Of a stretch of 64,000 nucleotides of DNA, positions 9,700-21,111 are shown one piece after another. How positions within the stretch are numbered: the first letter of the stretch is position 1; the number at the start of each line of letters is the position of its first letter. The stretch comes from Cycas panzhihuaensis (lineage: Eukaryota > Cycadophyta), in contig CM041465.1 of assembly GCA_023213395.1 (NCBI GenBank), forward strand, positions 136,221,741 to 136,285,740, given 5' to 3'. The notes beneath the pieces were generated by a model. That model was not told where the DNA came from and searched no databases. It worked only from the letters and a program-made list of their open reading frames with translations. The position numbers were made by a program, and so were the translations under genes.

Positions 9700-11185
9700 A
9701 TTTATCTAATGAAATGCTAGGTAGTCCATTCACCATTCCTGATTTTTCCATTAGTTTAAGTGAGTCAATTGAGAGATGCCCATACCTCAAATGCCAAGCT
9801 TTATTATTAGATTTAGAAGCAGTACAAGCTTTTTCTTCCAAGTAAGGAAGTACAGGATCTGACAAGAGTTTGTAAAGATCATTACATCTGATTCCTTTTG
9901 CAACAGTTTTCCCACCTCTCTTCATATCTAGAATATGACAGTTTCCTTCTTCATAAAAAATGGTTCTCAATCCTTTTTTACTTAATTGAGAGACAGAGAG
10001 GAGATTCATTTTTAGATCTGGGACAAACAAAACATTTCCGACCTTTTTTTCACTCCCATCCAGATTTACAGAGATAGTTCCAATCCCTTTTATATTAAGA
10101 GAATACTTATCACCCAATTCTACTGATTTGTCTATATTGCAGGGTTTCAAGGTTTCAAACCATTCTTCTCGACTTGTCATATGTTTGGAAGCTCTTGAAT
10201 CTATATACCATATGTCTTTGTTTTTTATGTCGGTAACCAAGGCAGTGATGAAGGCCGTCTCTTCTTCCTCCTCTTCGTCCTTCTCTTTGCTGTAGCCTCC
10301 AATGGTTTGTTTTCCTTTTTGAATTTCACTTCGTCTCTGTGGACACTGGTATGGATAGTGTCCACTTTGTTCGCAATAGCAGCATATATCAAAGATTCTG
10401 CAACTGTTGGCGAAATGTCCGGTTCTTCCACAGTTATAACAAACTCTGTTTTCTTTGCCGCGTCCCTGTCCTCTGAAATTTTGCCAGCGTCCTCGTCCCC
10501 TGAAATCTGATGTTCCGCTTTGTCCTCGAAATTGATGTCTTCCTCTTGGCCCGAGGTTTAGTCTGGACGCGAATGCATCCTCTACTTCTGTCGTGTTTTC
10601 ATATCTTTTGTTTCTCTGTTCTTGTCTTAGTAGCAAACCTGTCAATTCATCAAGGGTTAACTTGTCTAACCTATCACTGCCTGTGATAGCGTTGACAATT
10701 GTGTCAAACGATTTTGGCAATCTTGCAGTCACAATTTCTACTAGGTCTTGTTCAGAAATTAGACCTCCAGCACTTAAGAGATTATTTCGAACAGTAATAA
10801 TCTTATGCATAAATTCCTCTACGTCTTCATTTTCTTTCATGTGAAGCTTGTACAATTCTTCTTTAAGTGCAATTATTCTTGCCTTATTCTTTTGTCCATA
10901 CAGATTTTCCAAACATTTCCAAATTTCAGATGCCAGATTCAATTTTTCAACATAAATCAAAACTGAATCTGAAATTGACATTTTGAAAGTGAGACTGGCC
11001 ATATTATTTCTTTCCACCCAGTTTCCAAGCTTGGCATCACCAACAGGAGGACGTTTCTCTGTTCCTTCAGCAATGTCCCAGGCATTTTTCACCCTTAAAA
11101 TGGTTTCTATTTTTATTTTCCACACATGATAGTTGGAACCAGTTAATTTTTCTGGTTCAGGCAGAGAAATGAGAGTGGAGGACAT
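9662..11185 (-). CDS. Copia gag-protease ORF (element B), intact reading frame
   Basis: About 508 codons from the ATG at 11185, chosen because MSSTLISLPEPEKLTG lines up with the gag starts of A and E; the open frame itself extends 36 codons further upstream. In order: gag core, a RNKRYENTTEVEDAFASRLN linker, an Arg/Gly-rich stretch, two zinc knuckles (CYNCGRTGHFANSC and CYCEQSGHYPYQC), an acidic run EEEEEETAF, protease, and the GAG-pre zinc region ending FVCKGCQLGKQR. The protease active site reads D-S-R-A-S instead of D-S-G-A-S. The ORF ends at a frameshift before integrase. Expression is not shown. Confidence 0.88.
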   Translation of the reverse strand: MSSTLISLPEPEKLTGSNYHVWKIKIETILRVKNAWDIAEGTEKRPPVGDAKLGNWVERNNMASLTFKMSISDSVLIYVEKLNLASEIWKCLENLYGQKNKARIIALKEELYKLHMKENEDVEEFMHKIITVRNNLLSAGGLISEQDLVEIVTARLPKSFDTIVNAITGSDRLDKLTLDELTGLLLRQEQRNKRYENTTEVEDAFASRLNLGPRGRHQFRGQSGTSDFRGRGRWQNFRGQGRGKENRVCYNCGRTGHFANSCRIFDICCYCEQSGHYPYQCPQRRSEIQKGKQTIGGYSKEKDEEEEEETAFITALVTDIKNKDIWYIDSRASKHMTSREEWFETLKPCNIDKSVELGDKYSLNIKGIGTISVNLDGSEKKVGNVLFVPDLKMNLLSVSQLSKKGLRTIFYEEGNCHILDMKRGGKTVAKGIRCNDLYKLLSDPVLPYLEEKACTASKSNNKAWHLRYGHLSIDSLKLMEKSGMVNGLPSISLDKFVCKGCQLGKQR

Positions 11186-11219
11186 TATTCTTAAAATCAG
11201 AAGATGAAATTTGAAGCCT

Positions 11220-11265
11220 GACCGTACAGATGTACAGAATTCCGTACGGAACCCTAAGTGTACGG
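11220..11265 (-). promoter_or_regulatory. GTAC-rich leader module (element B)
   Basis: On the element's sense strand the block reads GTACACTTAGGG, then the palindrome CCGTACGG, then CTGTAC and TGTACGGTC, 35-80 nt ahead of the gag ATG. It is the counterpart of 426-473 in A. Confidence 0.55.
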
Positions 11266-11690
11266 CTGAGAGAAAAAAGTATCTCAAACTCAAGATTTTT
11301 TAGGCGCCTGCTCAGATCTGAAGGCGGATTTGTGAAAACATTTCTCAAAAAGGAGAAATCTGCCTCAAAAGGAAAAACGACGGCTAGGGTAGAAAATCGA
11401 TTTTTGGAGAAATCTCAACAAAAAACTTAGAAAAAATCTTCAAAAATGGACGGAAACTCAAAGTATTAGCACTGAGAATAATTTATGAGTGAGAGTACTC
11501 GATTTAAAGTGCAAATCACAGAGATTTTTGAGGAAAATCCTTCAAACCCGCGAGGACTGGTTCGGGCTCTGTTTGGCTTGCAAAACGGCTTCAAATGGCT
11601 CGGCTCCAGAAGCGAAATGTGTTCGGCGTGTTCCGATCTACCTCCCCACCAAATTTCACTTCGATCTGACACTTCGAAAAAAAACGCGTC

Positions 11691-11727
11691 CGTACACACC
11701 CGTACAGGACCGTACGGTTCCGTACAC
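11691..11727 (-). promoter_or_regulatory. Second GTAC cluster in leader of element B
   Basis: Several GTAC units with a CCGTACGG palindrome lie about 130-170 bp from the 5' LTR. Decayed equivalents are at 37297-37325 (F) and 37945-37981 (E). Function unknown. Confidence 0.45.
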
Positions 11728-11846
11728 CAGAGAATTAATGATCATTTAGCCAAGACAGAACCCTAATCGCCTTTGTCGCTTCTTACACCCTTGAATGAAT
11801 TGTCTTGACGGAAGAAATCATTTTCAAATGATCGTTTAGTGACTCG

Positions 11847-11858
11847 CTTTCGATACCA
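11847..11858 (-). other. Primer-binding site (element B)
   Basis: Directly inside the 5' LTR, the sense strand reads TGGTATCGAAAG, close to the TGGTATCAGAGC complement of initiator tRNA-Met used by many plant copia elements. Confidence 0.8.
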
Positions 11859-12090
11859 TGTTGAAAAATAGAGCAAAGGCAGAATATGCTTTAAACAGAG
11901 AAGAGAAGAGTATATGTTTTATTGAGATTCAATCTCCTTAAATATACATCAACAATGTGACCGTTACAACCTCCAATGTAACCGATCAACCTGAGACTGC
12001 CAAGTGTCACAATCTTACATTAGAGTTACATTTGAGGGTGGTCCTAACATGACCCCCTTTCTTACTTAGATAAAACATTACATATCAACA
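11859..12090 (-). repeat. 5' LTR of element B
   Basis: This is the 232-bp partner of 6827-7057, with TG...CA ends on the sense strand. On that strand a TATATTTAA box lies near 11940, the likely promoter. The duplication ggaac follows at 12091-12095. Confidence 0.95.
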
Positions 12091-12840
12091 GGAACATCTT
12101 GAGAGGACTAACATATTGCTTAACATGGAGAGAAGGATTACCAAATATGTATTTTTATTAACATAAAAGGGACCTCATCCGAGGATGCTTTAGAAGGAGT
12201 CATTGGAGAGGTGTTATTCCTTACGTTTTATCAGGATACTTTGTACAAGACTTTTGTTAATTTTTAATCAAAGTATATTTGAAGATGCTCTAGAAGGAGT
12301 CATTGGAGAGGTGTTATTCCTTACATTCCATTAGGATACCTTGTACAAGATTTTTGTTATTTTTTAATCAAAGTAAACCTTCTAATTGGCTGATTTTGTG
12401 TTTGCTCTCCACTTTATAGACCTCATAGGAGAAGAACTTGTTATTGCTTGATGGATGTAACTATTTCTTCTAGCAACTATTGCAAAGAGTTGACATGTGA
12501 ATCCACAATAGTTCTTCATAATCATTTCTTGTCACCTTAATTACCATAGAACATTCCAATGTCAACACCTACGAGCAATCTTTGTAGCTACGTGTCACAC
12601 ATTACAACTCAGGTTGCTTATCCATCTTTTGTTCTTGATTGCAAATTTTCAAGTCATTGGTCACTTCTTCTCTTATTAACAGTGGTTGGATGCTTTAATG
12701 GCAGAGTTATTAGGTTGAGTCTATTGGTTTGTTTTGTCGCAACCCTCTTATGGTTGGAAAACCTTTTGACACTTGTCATAAGCATTCTCATTGCCCTCAA
12801 ATCTTTTGATGTTTGATGTCTGTCTTAGTCCTAGATTAGG
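12091..12840. repeat. Dispersed repeat R, copy R1, right part
   Basis: This continues R1 after the insertion of B. It aligns with 44200-44890 (R3): both carry the blocks gagaaggatta, accaaatatgta/tcaaatatgta, gagaggtgttatt, acatgtgaat and attacaact in the same order. No coding similarity is seen. Confidence 0.7.
12181..12380. repeat. Tandem duplication, two 100-bp units
   Basis: Units 12181-12280 and 12281-12380 both start ga(g/a)gatgct(t/c)tagaagg and both contain gagaggtgttattcctta and ttgtacaaga. The period is exactly 100 bp. R3 has a single, more diverged unit near 44275. Confidence 0.85.
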
Positions 12841-13566
12841 ATTCCCCATCCACTCGAATGATGGTCCCCATCATTCTTCAATCACTTGTTGGGAAAAACA
12901 AAGCTTCTTTTACCCCACTACACATTGCAGAGTTTGAATAGTTTTCAATAAATATCTTTTCCAAGGTACTCTTATATTAAGGGCCATGCTCTTAGGCCCA
13001 CATTCTTACTTATTAGGATGAAGTGTATATGAAGGTGTATCCATCACCAATCCATATGGTAAACAAGTCATTTTGTCTATTGTCTAGTAGGTGTGCCCCT
13101 TAGAGATAGTGCATTCATTGGAATGATTCAACCAAAGGTTTTTCTAAGGCATGACCTATAACTTTGAAGTTTTACGGTTGGCTTACAGCCAAAGTTGTGT
13201 CCCTTTTGTGATGATATAGAGGGTTTTGGTTAATACACAATTGATGGGTTTTAACTAATGCACAACTAATGGTTTTAGCCTACCAACAAGTCCATAAGGG
13301 TTTACCAATTATAACATATTACATGAGAGCACATAATTAAGAGAATTTTGCATGAATACATTTAATCAAATAATTAAACATTGAACTGTTTGCACATGCA
13401 TCACCACCTTATTGTCTAAGGTCTTCTTATATTTGCGCTTTCTTCATTTCTTAAATGAATTTGATGATGTTTTTATAAAGGAACGACTATTTATTGGGAT
13501 ACATGGATAACCAAACAATATACTTTCTAGTATGTTAGGAGGTTCTTCGTATACATAATTCATCAT
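12841..13566. other. Unclassified sequence between R1 and element H
   Basis: I see no ORF with recognisable similarity, no RNA gene and no terminal repeats. The sequence continues across the insertion of H into 21112 onwards. Confidence 0.5.
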
Positions 13567-13571
13567 GAACT
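13567..13571. repeat. Target-site duplication of element H (left)
   Basis: gaact here matches gaact at 21107-21111 exactly. Confidence 0.9.
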
Positions 13572-13867
13572 TGAAAAGAGTGGATCTATCCTTCATCTCC
13601 ATGCACTAAACACAAAGGCAAACATGGGAGCAAGAGAGACTTGAGAGAAAGAAAGTAGCTCTCACAAAATGGGGAGGTAAGAATGAATCTCCTCCATTGA
13701 GCTTTACTTTTATATTGAGAGAGGAAGCATTTGAGTTAGGTGAAATGAAATTACACATAATGCACATGAAAGTGCATTTCACTTAAGTGATCTAATTTAA
13801 AGTTCACTTAAGACCCTTTTTCAAATAATCAACTAATGTAATGACCTTATGTCATTAACCCTTTTCA
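13572..13867 (-). repeat. 3' LTR of element H
   Basis: The copy runs from tgaaaagagtgg to cccttttca on the + strand and is nearly identical to 20813-21106. The polypurine tract is the complement of tctcccccttaa at 13869-13880. Confidence 0.95.
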
Positions 13868-14336
13868 ATCTCCCCCTTAATGGTAGAAGGTCATTTTATT
13901 CTATTTTATTCTATCCTATGAGGTCTTCATTTGAGCCTCTTACAAAGCAAACTAGTATGATACTTTTGTGGAAACCCTCATGGGAAGAAAACCCACAAGT
14001 TTTCTAATCTACTAACTGCTCAGTGACTCTTTAAATGTAGCCGAGATAGCCAATCAAGACAATAAATTTTGTAGCTGAAATCTCATCGAGTCTCCATATA
14101 CCATTTGGTCATCCCCATGCCCTTTCGGGTTTTCACAGTTCGATTTTCCAAAATGATACAACCCTTATCCTTTCGCGCCCACATGGGGTTTTCACGAATG
14201 GGATAGAGCAGAGACTTACTCTTGTCCTTACGCGCCCACAAGGGGTTTTCACGAAGGAGACAGAGTATGATGGTCCTATTGTCATCTCCTTCAATCAGTC
14301 AGAGATGGAGGCCCTAAAGCCGAGTTGCTTTCGGAA

Positions 14337-14687
14337 CTATTCAAACTTCACCCTCTTCAATGGTTTGGTGAAGATATCAGCCACTTGATCTCGTGGGGCA
14401 AGACTCAATTGAATTGTGCCATCATGAACTAGTTCTCTAATCCTGTGGACTTTTGTACTTATATGTTTGGTACGATCATGAAATTCAGGATTTTTAGCCA
14501 TTTGGATAGTAGATTGATTATCTACATGTAAGCTAGTAGAACTTGTTTGGGTGGCATTTAATGTATTCAACAATTTTCTAAGCCATATCACCTCCTTGCT
14601 TGTCTCGTATAAGCGAGAATGTACTCGGCTTGATTGAGTGCAACTATCTTCGCATGTCGGAACTCCATGATATTGGTGTTGTTCCAA
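14337..14687 (-). pseudogene. Copia RNase H C-terminal part (element H)
   Basis: The last about 90 codons include EVIWLRKLLNTLNATQ, VDNQSTIQMAKNPEFHDRTK and DQVADIFTKPLKRVKFE, the standard end of copia RNase H. The N-terminal part between here and RT (14688-14931) is decayed. The stop near 14337 lies about 470 bp before the 3' LTR. Confidence 0.87.
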
Positions 14688-14931
14688 GAAATGTTACGCA
14701 CTGCACGTAGATCTTCCCGTGTCTTTATCTCCCAAGAAAGTCCGAGTCTGTATGCATAAAGTTTAAATTCGCATTGGGTTCATACAACAGCCATATTTGC
14801 TAGTCGCCTTTAGGTACCTCAACACTGTTCAGGCCTTGCCAATGATTCTCGCTTAGGATTTGTCATGAATCTTGCAAGAATGCCGACAGTGTGCAATATC
14901 CGCCTTGTGTTGGTAGTATAGATGAGACTAC

Positions 14932-15868
14932 CTACAAGTTGCCTGTAGAGTGTTGCGCCTCCCTATTGTCACCATCAACTGAGAGTTTAATATTAGGCTC
15001 CATAGGTGTATCCACGGTCGAGCACCTTTCAACCGAAACTTTGCGGAAGATCGTTGATATATTTTTCTTGGGAGAGAAAGATTTTGCCATCTTTTGAGTA
15101 ACTTCAATTCCCAAGTAATATTTCATCAACCCGAGGTCAGACAATTCAAAAGTTTTAGCAAGGTCCTTCTTCACCGTGATTACACTTCACTATTCCCTGT
15201 TATGAGCATGTCATCCACAAAGATTAAGAGGTAAGTGACTTTATCATTTTGGCGCTTGATGAATAATGTTGCATCAATATCTTGATAGTCACAAACCTCA
15301 TATCCAAGTTGCCTCATTCTTTCAGACAACTTGGTAAACCAAGCACGAGGGGCTTGCTTTAGGCCGTACAAGGACTTTTTGAGCCTACAAACTTTATGCT
15401 CCTAACCGTCAATCTCGTATCCTTTTGGCTGAGCCATGTAAATTTCTTCTTTAAGGTCCCCATTGAGAAATGCGGTCTTAACATCAAGTTGGTGGATTTT
15501 CCAACCCCTGAGCGACCAAGGCTATAAGAGTTCTGATTGTAGGCCACTTGGTTGTAGGAGCAAAGATTTCAGTATAGTCAATACCTTCCCTTGCGTGAAT
15601 CCTTTTGCTACCAACCTCGCCTTGTGTTTTCTAGGGTGCCATCTGATCTATACTTGTTTTTGAACACCCATTTATTTTGAACTACCTTTCTTCCAAGTGG
15701 TAGATCAACAAGCTCCCATGTACCGTTCTTAATAAGAGATTGATACTCTTCGTTCATGGCATTTCTCCAAGCCGCATGCTTTCTGACTTCTTGGTACGTT
15801 AGGGGCTCTTCATTAAGAGCAAGATGCAGTTCTGCTGGTTCAAGCTCAACGGAAAGTGATTCATGCAT
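14932..15868 (-). pseudogene. Copia reverse transcriptase (element H)
   Basis: Three segments in three frames (15608-15868, 15180-15371, 14932-15174) give the RT order. They carry QNKWVFKNKYRSDGT, then MYGLKQAPRAWFTKLSERM and the catalytic IFVDDMLITGN, then FELSDLGLMKYYLGIEVTQ and TPMEPNIKLS. The FVDD box is intact, but frameshifts kill the gene. The residues around VDLPLGRKVVQ separate it from the A/B/E/F family. Confidence 0.88.
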
Positions 15869-15903
15869 CCTTGCTCTATGGGCACTTCTAGTGCCAGTTT
15901 TGC

Positions 15904-17188
15904 CTACCTCATCCGTCGCATGTCCTTGTGTAGCTGGTAGGCTTCACGAAAACCTCGAGTTGGAAATGAGGTTTTCATTTCCACAACCTCTTGATCTTCA
16001 TTTTGATCATGAAAAGGATCATGTGAAATATTTGGCACGGAGGAAGTTGACGATGCTGGAGAAGATGGGCCAGCCACAGATGTTGGAGAAGATGATCCTT
16101 CTGCTATGGCTTTGCCTTTGTCAACTTGGTCGCTCACAAATGATGGTCTTTGGATGTGTACACATTGGATTGGAGTCACAGCTTGTATCCTCCGAGGCTC
16201 TATTGTCAGATTCCAAGATTTTAAGCAATTGTTCAGCATCTCCCCCCCTAAATTTTGGAATCTGGACATCAAATTCAGTAGCATCATTAAATCGGTATGA
16301 AGGCGTCTTGGAGTCAAGTCTGAGTAATTGATCTTGATCTCTGCAAAGATAACATCTCTAGTGATGATGATTTTGCGCTCAAGGTATAGAAACCTTGTAT
16401 CCCTTTTTGTCCATAGGGTATCCAAACAAAGATGCCTTTGATGGCTCTATCTTGGAGCTTATTTCTATGTTCCCGCAAAATATGAGCATAACAAGTAGAG
16501 CCAAAAATTCAAGTGGGAGATAGAGGGTTTGTCCATACCACATTTCATGTGGAGAGGGGCTGAGCTTGGAGGGACTAACAGTGTTGATGCAATACACAGT
16601 CGAGATAGCCTCAGCCCAAAGATAGATAGGGACATTCTTATATACCAGCATAGCACGAGCCATATTCATGATGGTCCTGTTCATGCGCTCGGCAACTCCA
16701 TTTCGCTTGGGTGTACACCAATGATGGTTTGATGTTTGATTCCATGTTGACGTAGGTACGATTCAAACTCATTGGATGTGTACTCGCCACCATTGTCAGT
16801 CCTGAGTATTTTGATCTTGAATCCAGATTCATTTTCCACGCTGGCCTTGAAAGCTTGAAACATAAAAAAAGCTTCATCTTTCTTTGCAAGAAAAGCAACC
16901 CATACTTTCTTGGTAAAATCATCAATGAAAGTAATATAGTACCACTGCATTTGATAGAAGGGATGGGCATAGGACCGCATATATCCGAGTGTACAAGTCG
17001 CAAAGGTTGGCTAGATTTCCACCGACTACGAGGAAAGGGTTGTCTTTGAGATTTAGCAATAATACATGCTTCACATTTAAAGGGCTTAGAGGGGAACTTA
17101 GGCAAACCAGAAGAGTGTCTTGTAGTTCTCTTAAGTGATCAATTTTGATATGGCCCATACGAGCATGCCATAGAGTCGCTTGGGACAA
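15904..17188 (-). pseudogene. Copia GAG-pre-integrase and integrase (element H)
   Basis: The GAG-pre region (17188 leftwards) has LWHARMGHIKIDHLRELQ. The core follows in shifted frames: LVHSDICGPMP with the first Asp (frame of 16638-17105), ILRTDNGGEYTSNEFESYL with the second (16681-16980), and MNRTIMNMARAML near the Glu (16379-16684). The C-terminal linker is 15904-16425. All DDE codons appear to be present, although in different frames. Confidence 0.87.
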
Positions 17189-17700
17189 CTTTTGAGGAGT
17201 CGGGGTTGTGGTAAAATAAATTCATCATCAACATAGTGGGCTTCAGAGGATGGTGAGCCGGTTAAGGCGAAAAAGTTTACCATCAAGAATTCGGTCATAA
17301 CCACAAAGATTTGAAGGATGGTGAATGACACGAGAGTTTGATTGTTTGCGATTACACTCGGATCAAATCCACGAGAGACAAGGGTGGACAGGAGAGCAGA
17401 TTACGCTTTAGAGCGAGAATATATAAAACATCAACAAGTGTAAAATCTGGAAGGCCGGGAGTTTCGTGCAAGCAGTTCCAAGTCCTTCGTTGGTGAGATG
17501 ATTTGTCACCATGTGTACAACACCACGAACTTCGAGTCAAAATCTTGAGAGAATCTGGCGATGACAAGTCATGTGTTGTGTTGCTCAAGATCCATGATCC
17601 ACGATGAAGTATTTGAGGTAGCACTATTTGCAACTTCAAGTGGTGAAGGCAAAAGTGAATAAGCAAAGCCACAATGAGCCTCAATATACTTAGTGGATCT
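17189..17700 (-). pseudogene. Copia protease remnant (element H)
   Basis: The sense strand near 17565-17600 spells SSWIMDL followed, after a one-base slip, by a His-Met-Thr-like segment. This is the usual W-I-x-D-S/T-G-A-T-x-H-M-T region of copia protease. The downstream part reads PGLPDFTLVDVLYI. It is heavily decayed and no uninterrupted ORF remains. Confidence 0.6.
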
Positions 17701-17701
17701 A

Positions 17702-18682
17702 TCAACAACATTTGATGAAGTGGTCCCAATTCTTTGAAGGTGTGCATGAGCAAATCATGCGTTCCACCAAAAGCATCTTCAAAGAAGTATTATCAACATT
17801 ATGTGCACCATGGCGTTGATAACTTGGTAGTTTGTTGGTGGCGATTCGCAATTTTGGCATAATGTCCTTTTCTATTACACCTTTGGCACATGATTGTTTG
17901 ATTTCTAGTCTAAGTATTGGGCTGTTTGGATTGTCTCTGATTACTGGATCTAGGTCCAGGTTGATTATTTTGGCCTTGGCCTTGAGACTGCTTTTGTTGG
18001 AATTGAGGAGCTTGTTGACTAAGAGGACGTTGTCCTTGTTGTCTACCTCTTCCTCTTCCACGGGAATTACCACCTCTACGAGAGTATTGACCTTGATTTT
18101 GGTGTAACAAAATCTTCTTCCACTTCAAAAGCAAAGATCAATTGGATCCGATGTAGTGGCAAAGTTGGTATCAAAGGTCTTATCAAATTCAATGAACTTA
18201 TCAAAGAAGATCCTCAAAGTTTAGGGTCTTCAAAGTTCCACCGGATTGAAGACTCCCCAATAGATTTTTATAATGGGATATGGAGACATGATGAATCAAG
18301 AAAGCCCATGTAATGCATTGAGTTTTAAAATCTTTATCAATGGCTTGCTTGATTGGATGAAGGAGATTGATTGTCTCACTTGCATGTCCTTTGCATTTTC
18401 AATTTGTTCATCTTGACACTAAGTGAACAAATTCTAAGTCTGATTTAGTGTCAAAGTTCTTCTTAAGAACTTCAAGAACTTTCCATGTCAGATCATGTAC
18501 AACTTCATCAATGAGATTATGCAGGAATAATCGGTGACAAGCGATATCCCCGCACGGATTTTATCATCATCAAGTTCCCATTGGCGTTTAGCTACGCCTT
18601 GATGGGGCGGTTGGAGCACCTCCTTGAAGCGGTTGTGGTAGTAGTCAGAACGAGGGGTGTAGGTTGTAAGTGATCTCTCCAT
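17702..18682 (-). pseudogene. Copia gag (element H), broken
   Basis: ORF 17910-18134 carries a low-complexity GGNSRGRGRGRQQGQRPLSQ stretch and further Gln/Gly/Pro-rich sequence, typical of the RNA-binding end of some copia Gag proteins. A single zinc knuckle follows in another frame (CQRCNRKGHYAK), with its last Cys replaced. The N-terminal gag half (18140-18682) is shifted and only weakly recognisable. Confidence 0.65.
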
Positions 18683-18948
18683 AGACCTTCATACTTTGCG
18701 GATTTCGACACCATGAACCACATGTCCCAATTTTCTTTCCTTTTAGAATGCGTTCACATTTTGCTTGAACTGTGAAGACATTGTGTCTTTTAGAAGGGAA
18801 GAAATGAACAAGGACTATAAAAGTGATGGCAATAAATGACCGATCACTATTTACAAATGGGAAATGTAATGAAGTAGTGTAGAAGAAGGAAGAAGAAGTG
18901 AGAATGGTTGCTTTGAAAGATGAAGGGAGCAACTTAGAGAAAAGTCAC

Positions 18949-19077
18949 CAACACTTGTGACAAATATTAACCCGATGCAAAGCAGAATATGAGAAGCACT
19001 ATGATAAAAATTGGCCACTAACACTTATGGCAAATATTAACCCGACGCAGCAGAATATGAGAAGCACTATGATTGTG
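18949..19077. repeat. Tandem duplication of about 67 bp
   Basis: The block caaatattaacccga(t/c)gca and gcagaatatgagaagcacta occurs twice in a row, with a few differences. Confidence 0.8.
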
Positions 19078-19737
19078 ATTACACTATGGATCACTTTTTA
19101 CAAATAAGTAAGTGATTAATATACAAGATTGTAGGCCAATGTAGAAGTTGACATCATTGGGTTTACACAACTTGAAACTCGAATGTAGGATGCGTAATCA
19201 ACCCAATAACCTCTAAGTTGTGTCCAACGTGTAGTTGAGGTTGTTGAAGGGATGCCTAGGCTTCTAGTAGAATTAATTTGGCCTTCACCCGCGATACCCG
19301 CAATCGTGCTTGGTGATGAAATCCAAGTCACAACGGAGCCCATGTACTCCCAATCCTCACCCAGTTCACCAATGAGCAGCTATATACCTCCTCTAAAGAG
19401 TGGTACGTGCATACCCATGGCTATGACGGATATTGGATCGGGTATATTTTAATTTTGTATTAAAGTTTCAGTTTTCCCGGTTGGTTATCAGGATGATCCC
19501 TGATTGAGGCACGATGGTATGGCTAACCAAACCTCACCAATATTCCGCTTAGTCCGGTCCCAACTTGAAACCCACACCTCCTTTATGGCACAAAGATTCT
19601 CGCCAACCAAGGTATCTCAACCTTGGCGAGTGTGTGAACAGGTACAAGATGGCGGAAAATAGCGTACGTGATGCGTTCCTTTTAGGAAGAGTGAAAAGAT
19701 TATCGAATTGTATCAAATGTACATTTGACTGAAAATA

Positions 19738-19816
19738 ATGCTTGCTTGGAGTGCTTTTGGAGTGCTTGCTTGAAGTGTCTTTGGAGTGCTTGCTTTGGGT
19801 GATTTTAGAGTGCTGA
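19738..19816. repeat. Short imperfect tandem repeat of ggagtgctt
   Basis: Variants of tggagtgctt/tgaagtgtct/tagagtgctg recur four to five times in 80 bp within the leader of H. Confidence 0.65.
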
Positions 19817-19972
19817 AATGCAATGCTAATAAGTGAGTGAGGACACCGGATATTGCTCTGATCCAGGTGTTTTTTTTCTCACTTTTACAATGGGTTTTTA
19901 AGCCTTATAAAAAGGAAGAAATTTTCTTCACTTTTTTTTTTTTTTTTTGTTAATACAAAAAAAAGTATTCTT

Positions 19973-20340
19973 CACTAAATCTGCAATAACTTTCTCCCAC
20001 GATGTCGAAATGGAGTGCCGGTTTTTGTGCTGCAAACTAGACTCAGAGCTTCATCTTCAAGAAGTGGAATCGGGTCCAAATGAGTTCTGGAAAGTTTTTG
20101 ACAGCCCCGCAAAATTAGGAAATTATAATTTTCCAGAGTTCTTACTAAAAATAATTGCTGTTCACTAAAACAACAATAACTTCCTCATACGACATCCAAA
20201 TTAGGTGCCGGTTTTTGCACTGGAAAGTAGACTCAGAGCCCCATCTTTGACAATTGGAATCACTTCAATTGGATGTCTGTAGAAGATTTTGTAGACCGTG
20301 AAGTTCAAAGAATCAAATTGTATTTTTGCAGAAATTTCAG
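19973..20340. repeat. Tandem duplication, period 190 bp
   Basis: The units starting at 19973 and 20163 share cactaaa, caataacttc/caataacttt, tgccggtttttg, agactcagagc and tggaatc at matching offsets. Divergence is high, so the duplication is old. Confidence 0.75.
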
Positions 20341-20800
20341 CTTGCTAATATCTCATTAGCACATGATACCATATGAAATTTCCATCATTTTTTGATCACC
20401 AGGATCCCAATATGGGCAAGGTGAGAGCATACAATGATAGATATTTTAAATGGCTCAAAATTCTTTAAAAATGGGTAAAACTCCCTTATAATCATTCTTC
20501 TAAATCTTTGGAAAAATTTCTGACATTTCCCTTGTTAAATGGACAAAAAGGAAAAATAAAGAAGAATGAGATAGCATGAATGGCCAAAAAGGATTGGAAT
20601 CCTTGGGCCTTACAACTCCTTGTATTATGCTTCCAAACCGCAAAGAGAAAGGAAAAGCAAACAATACAAAATAGGCTATCCAAATAACTTCAAAATATTT
20701 CTAAATTCTCTTTCACACACTCCTTCACCACATGGAGTGTGGTGGAGTAGGACGTGATGGCTCCATTGCAAGTGCAAGTGGGGAATATGAAGGAAGCAAG

Positions 20801-20810
20801 CTCGATACCA
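20801..20810 (-). other. Primer-binding site (element H)
   Basis: The sense strand reads TGGTATCGAG two bases inside the 5' LTR, similar to the initiator tRNA-Met complement. Confidence 0.7.
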
Positions 20811-20812
20811 CA

Positions 20813-21106
20813 TGAAAAGAGTGGATCTATCCTTCATCTCCATGCACTAAACACAAAGGCAAACATGGGAGCAAGAGAGACTTGAGAGAAAGAAAGTAGC
20901 TCACAAAATGGGAGGTAAGAATGAATCTCCTCCATTGAGCTTTACTTTTATATTGAGAGAGGGAGCATTTGAGTTAGGTGAAATGAAATTACACATAATG
21001 CACATGAAAATGCATTTCACTTAAGTGATTTAATTTAAAGTTCACTTAAGACCCTTTTTCGAAATAATCAACTAATGTAATGACCTTATGTCATTAACCC
21101 TTTTCA
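20813..21106 (-). repeat. 5' LTR of element H
   Basis: This is the 294-bp partner of 13572-13867; a few substitutions and single-base gaps separate them. The gaact duplication follows. Confidence 0.95.
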
Positions 21107-21111
21107 GAACT

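Larger units (their letters stand above)
6827..12090 (-). mobile_element. Ty1/copia LTR retrotransposon B, complete with both LTRs
   Basis: The element is 5264 bp long, bounded by LTRs of 231 and 232 bp and a 5-bp target duplication. It reads right to left: 5' LTR, primer site, leader, gag-protease, integrase, RT, RNase H, polypurine tract, 3' LTR. The two LTRs differ at roughly nine positions by eye. Gag-protease is still one ORF; the rest of pol has frameshifts and stops. It is inserted into repeat R1. Confidence 0.95.
18690..20800 (-). other. Long non-coding leader of element H with tandem duplications
   Basis: About 2.1 kb between gag and the primer site shows no coding similarity. It contains a duplicated unit of about 67 bp, a short gagtgctt repeat, an 18-nt T run at 19932-19949 and a 190-bp duplication, listed separately. 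Confidence 0.6.
13572..21106 (-). mobile_element. Ty1/copia LTR retrotransposon H, complete with both LTRs
   Basis: The element is 7535 bp with LTRs of 296 and 294 bp, a perfect target duplication gaact and a Met-type primer site. It differs from the A/B/E/F family: Gag is rich in Gln/Gly/Arg, integrase has HSDICGP and RTDNGGEYTSNEF, and RT has FVDD. The leader and gag N-terminal region is long, about 2.1 kb without clear coding sequence, and contains several tandem duplications. Pol is scattered over all three frames. Confidence 0.94.
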
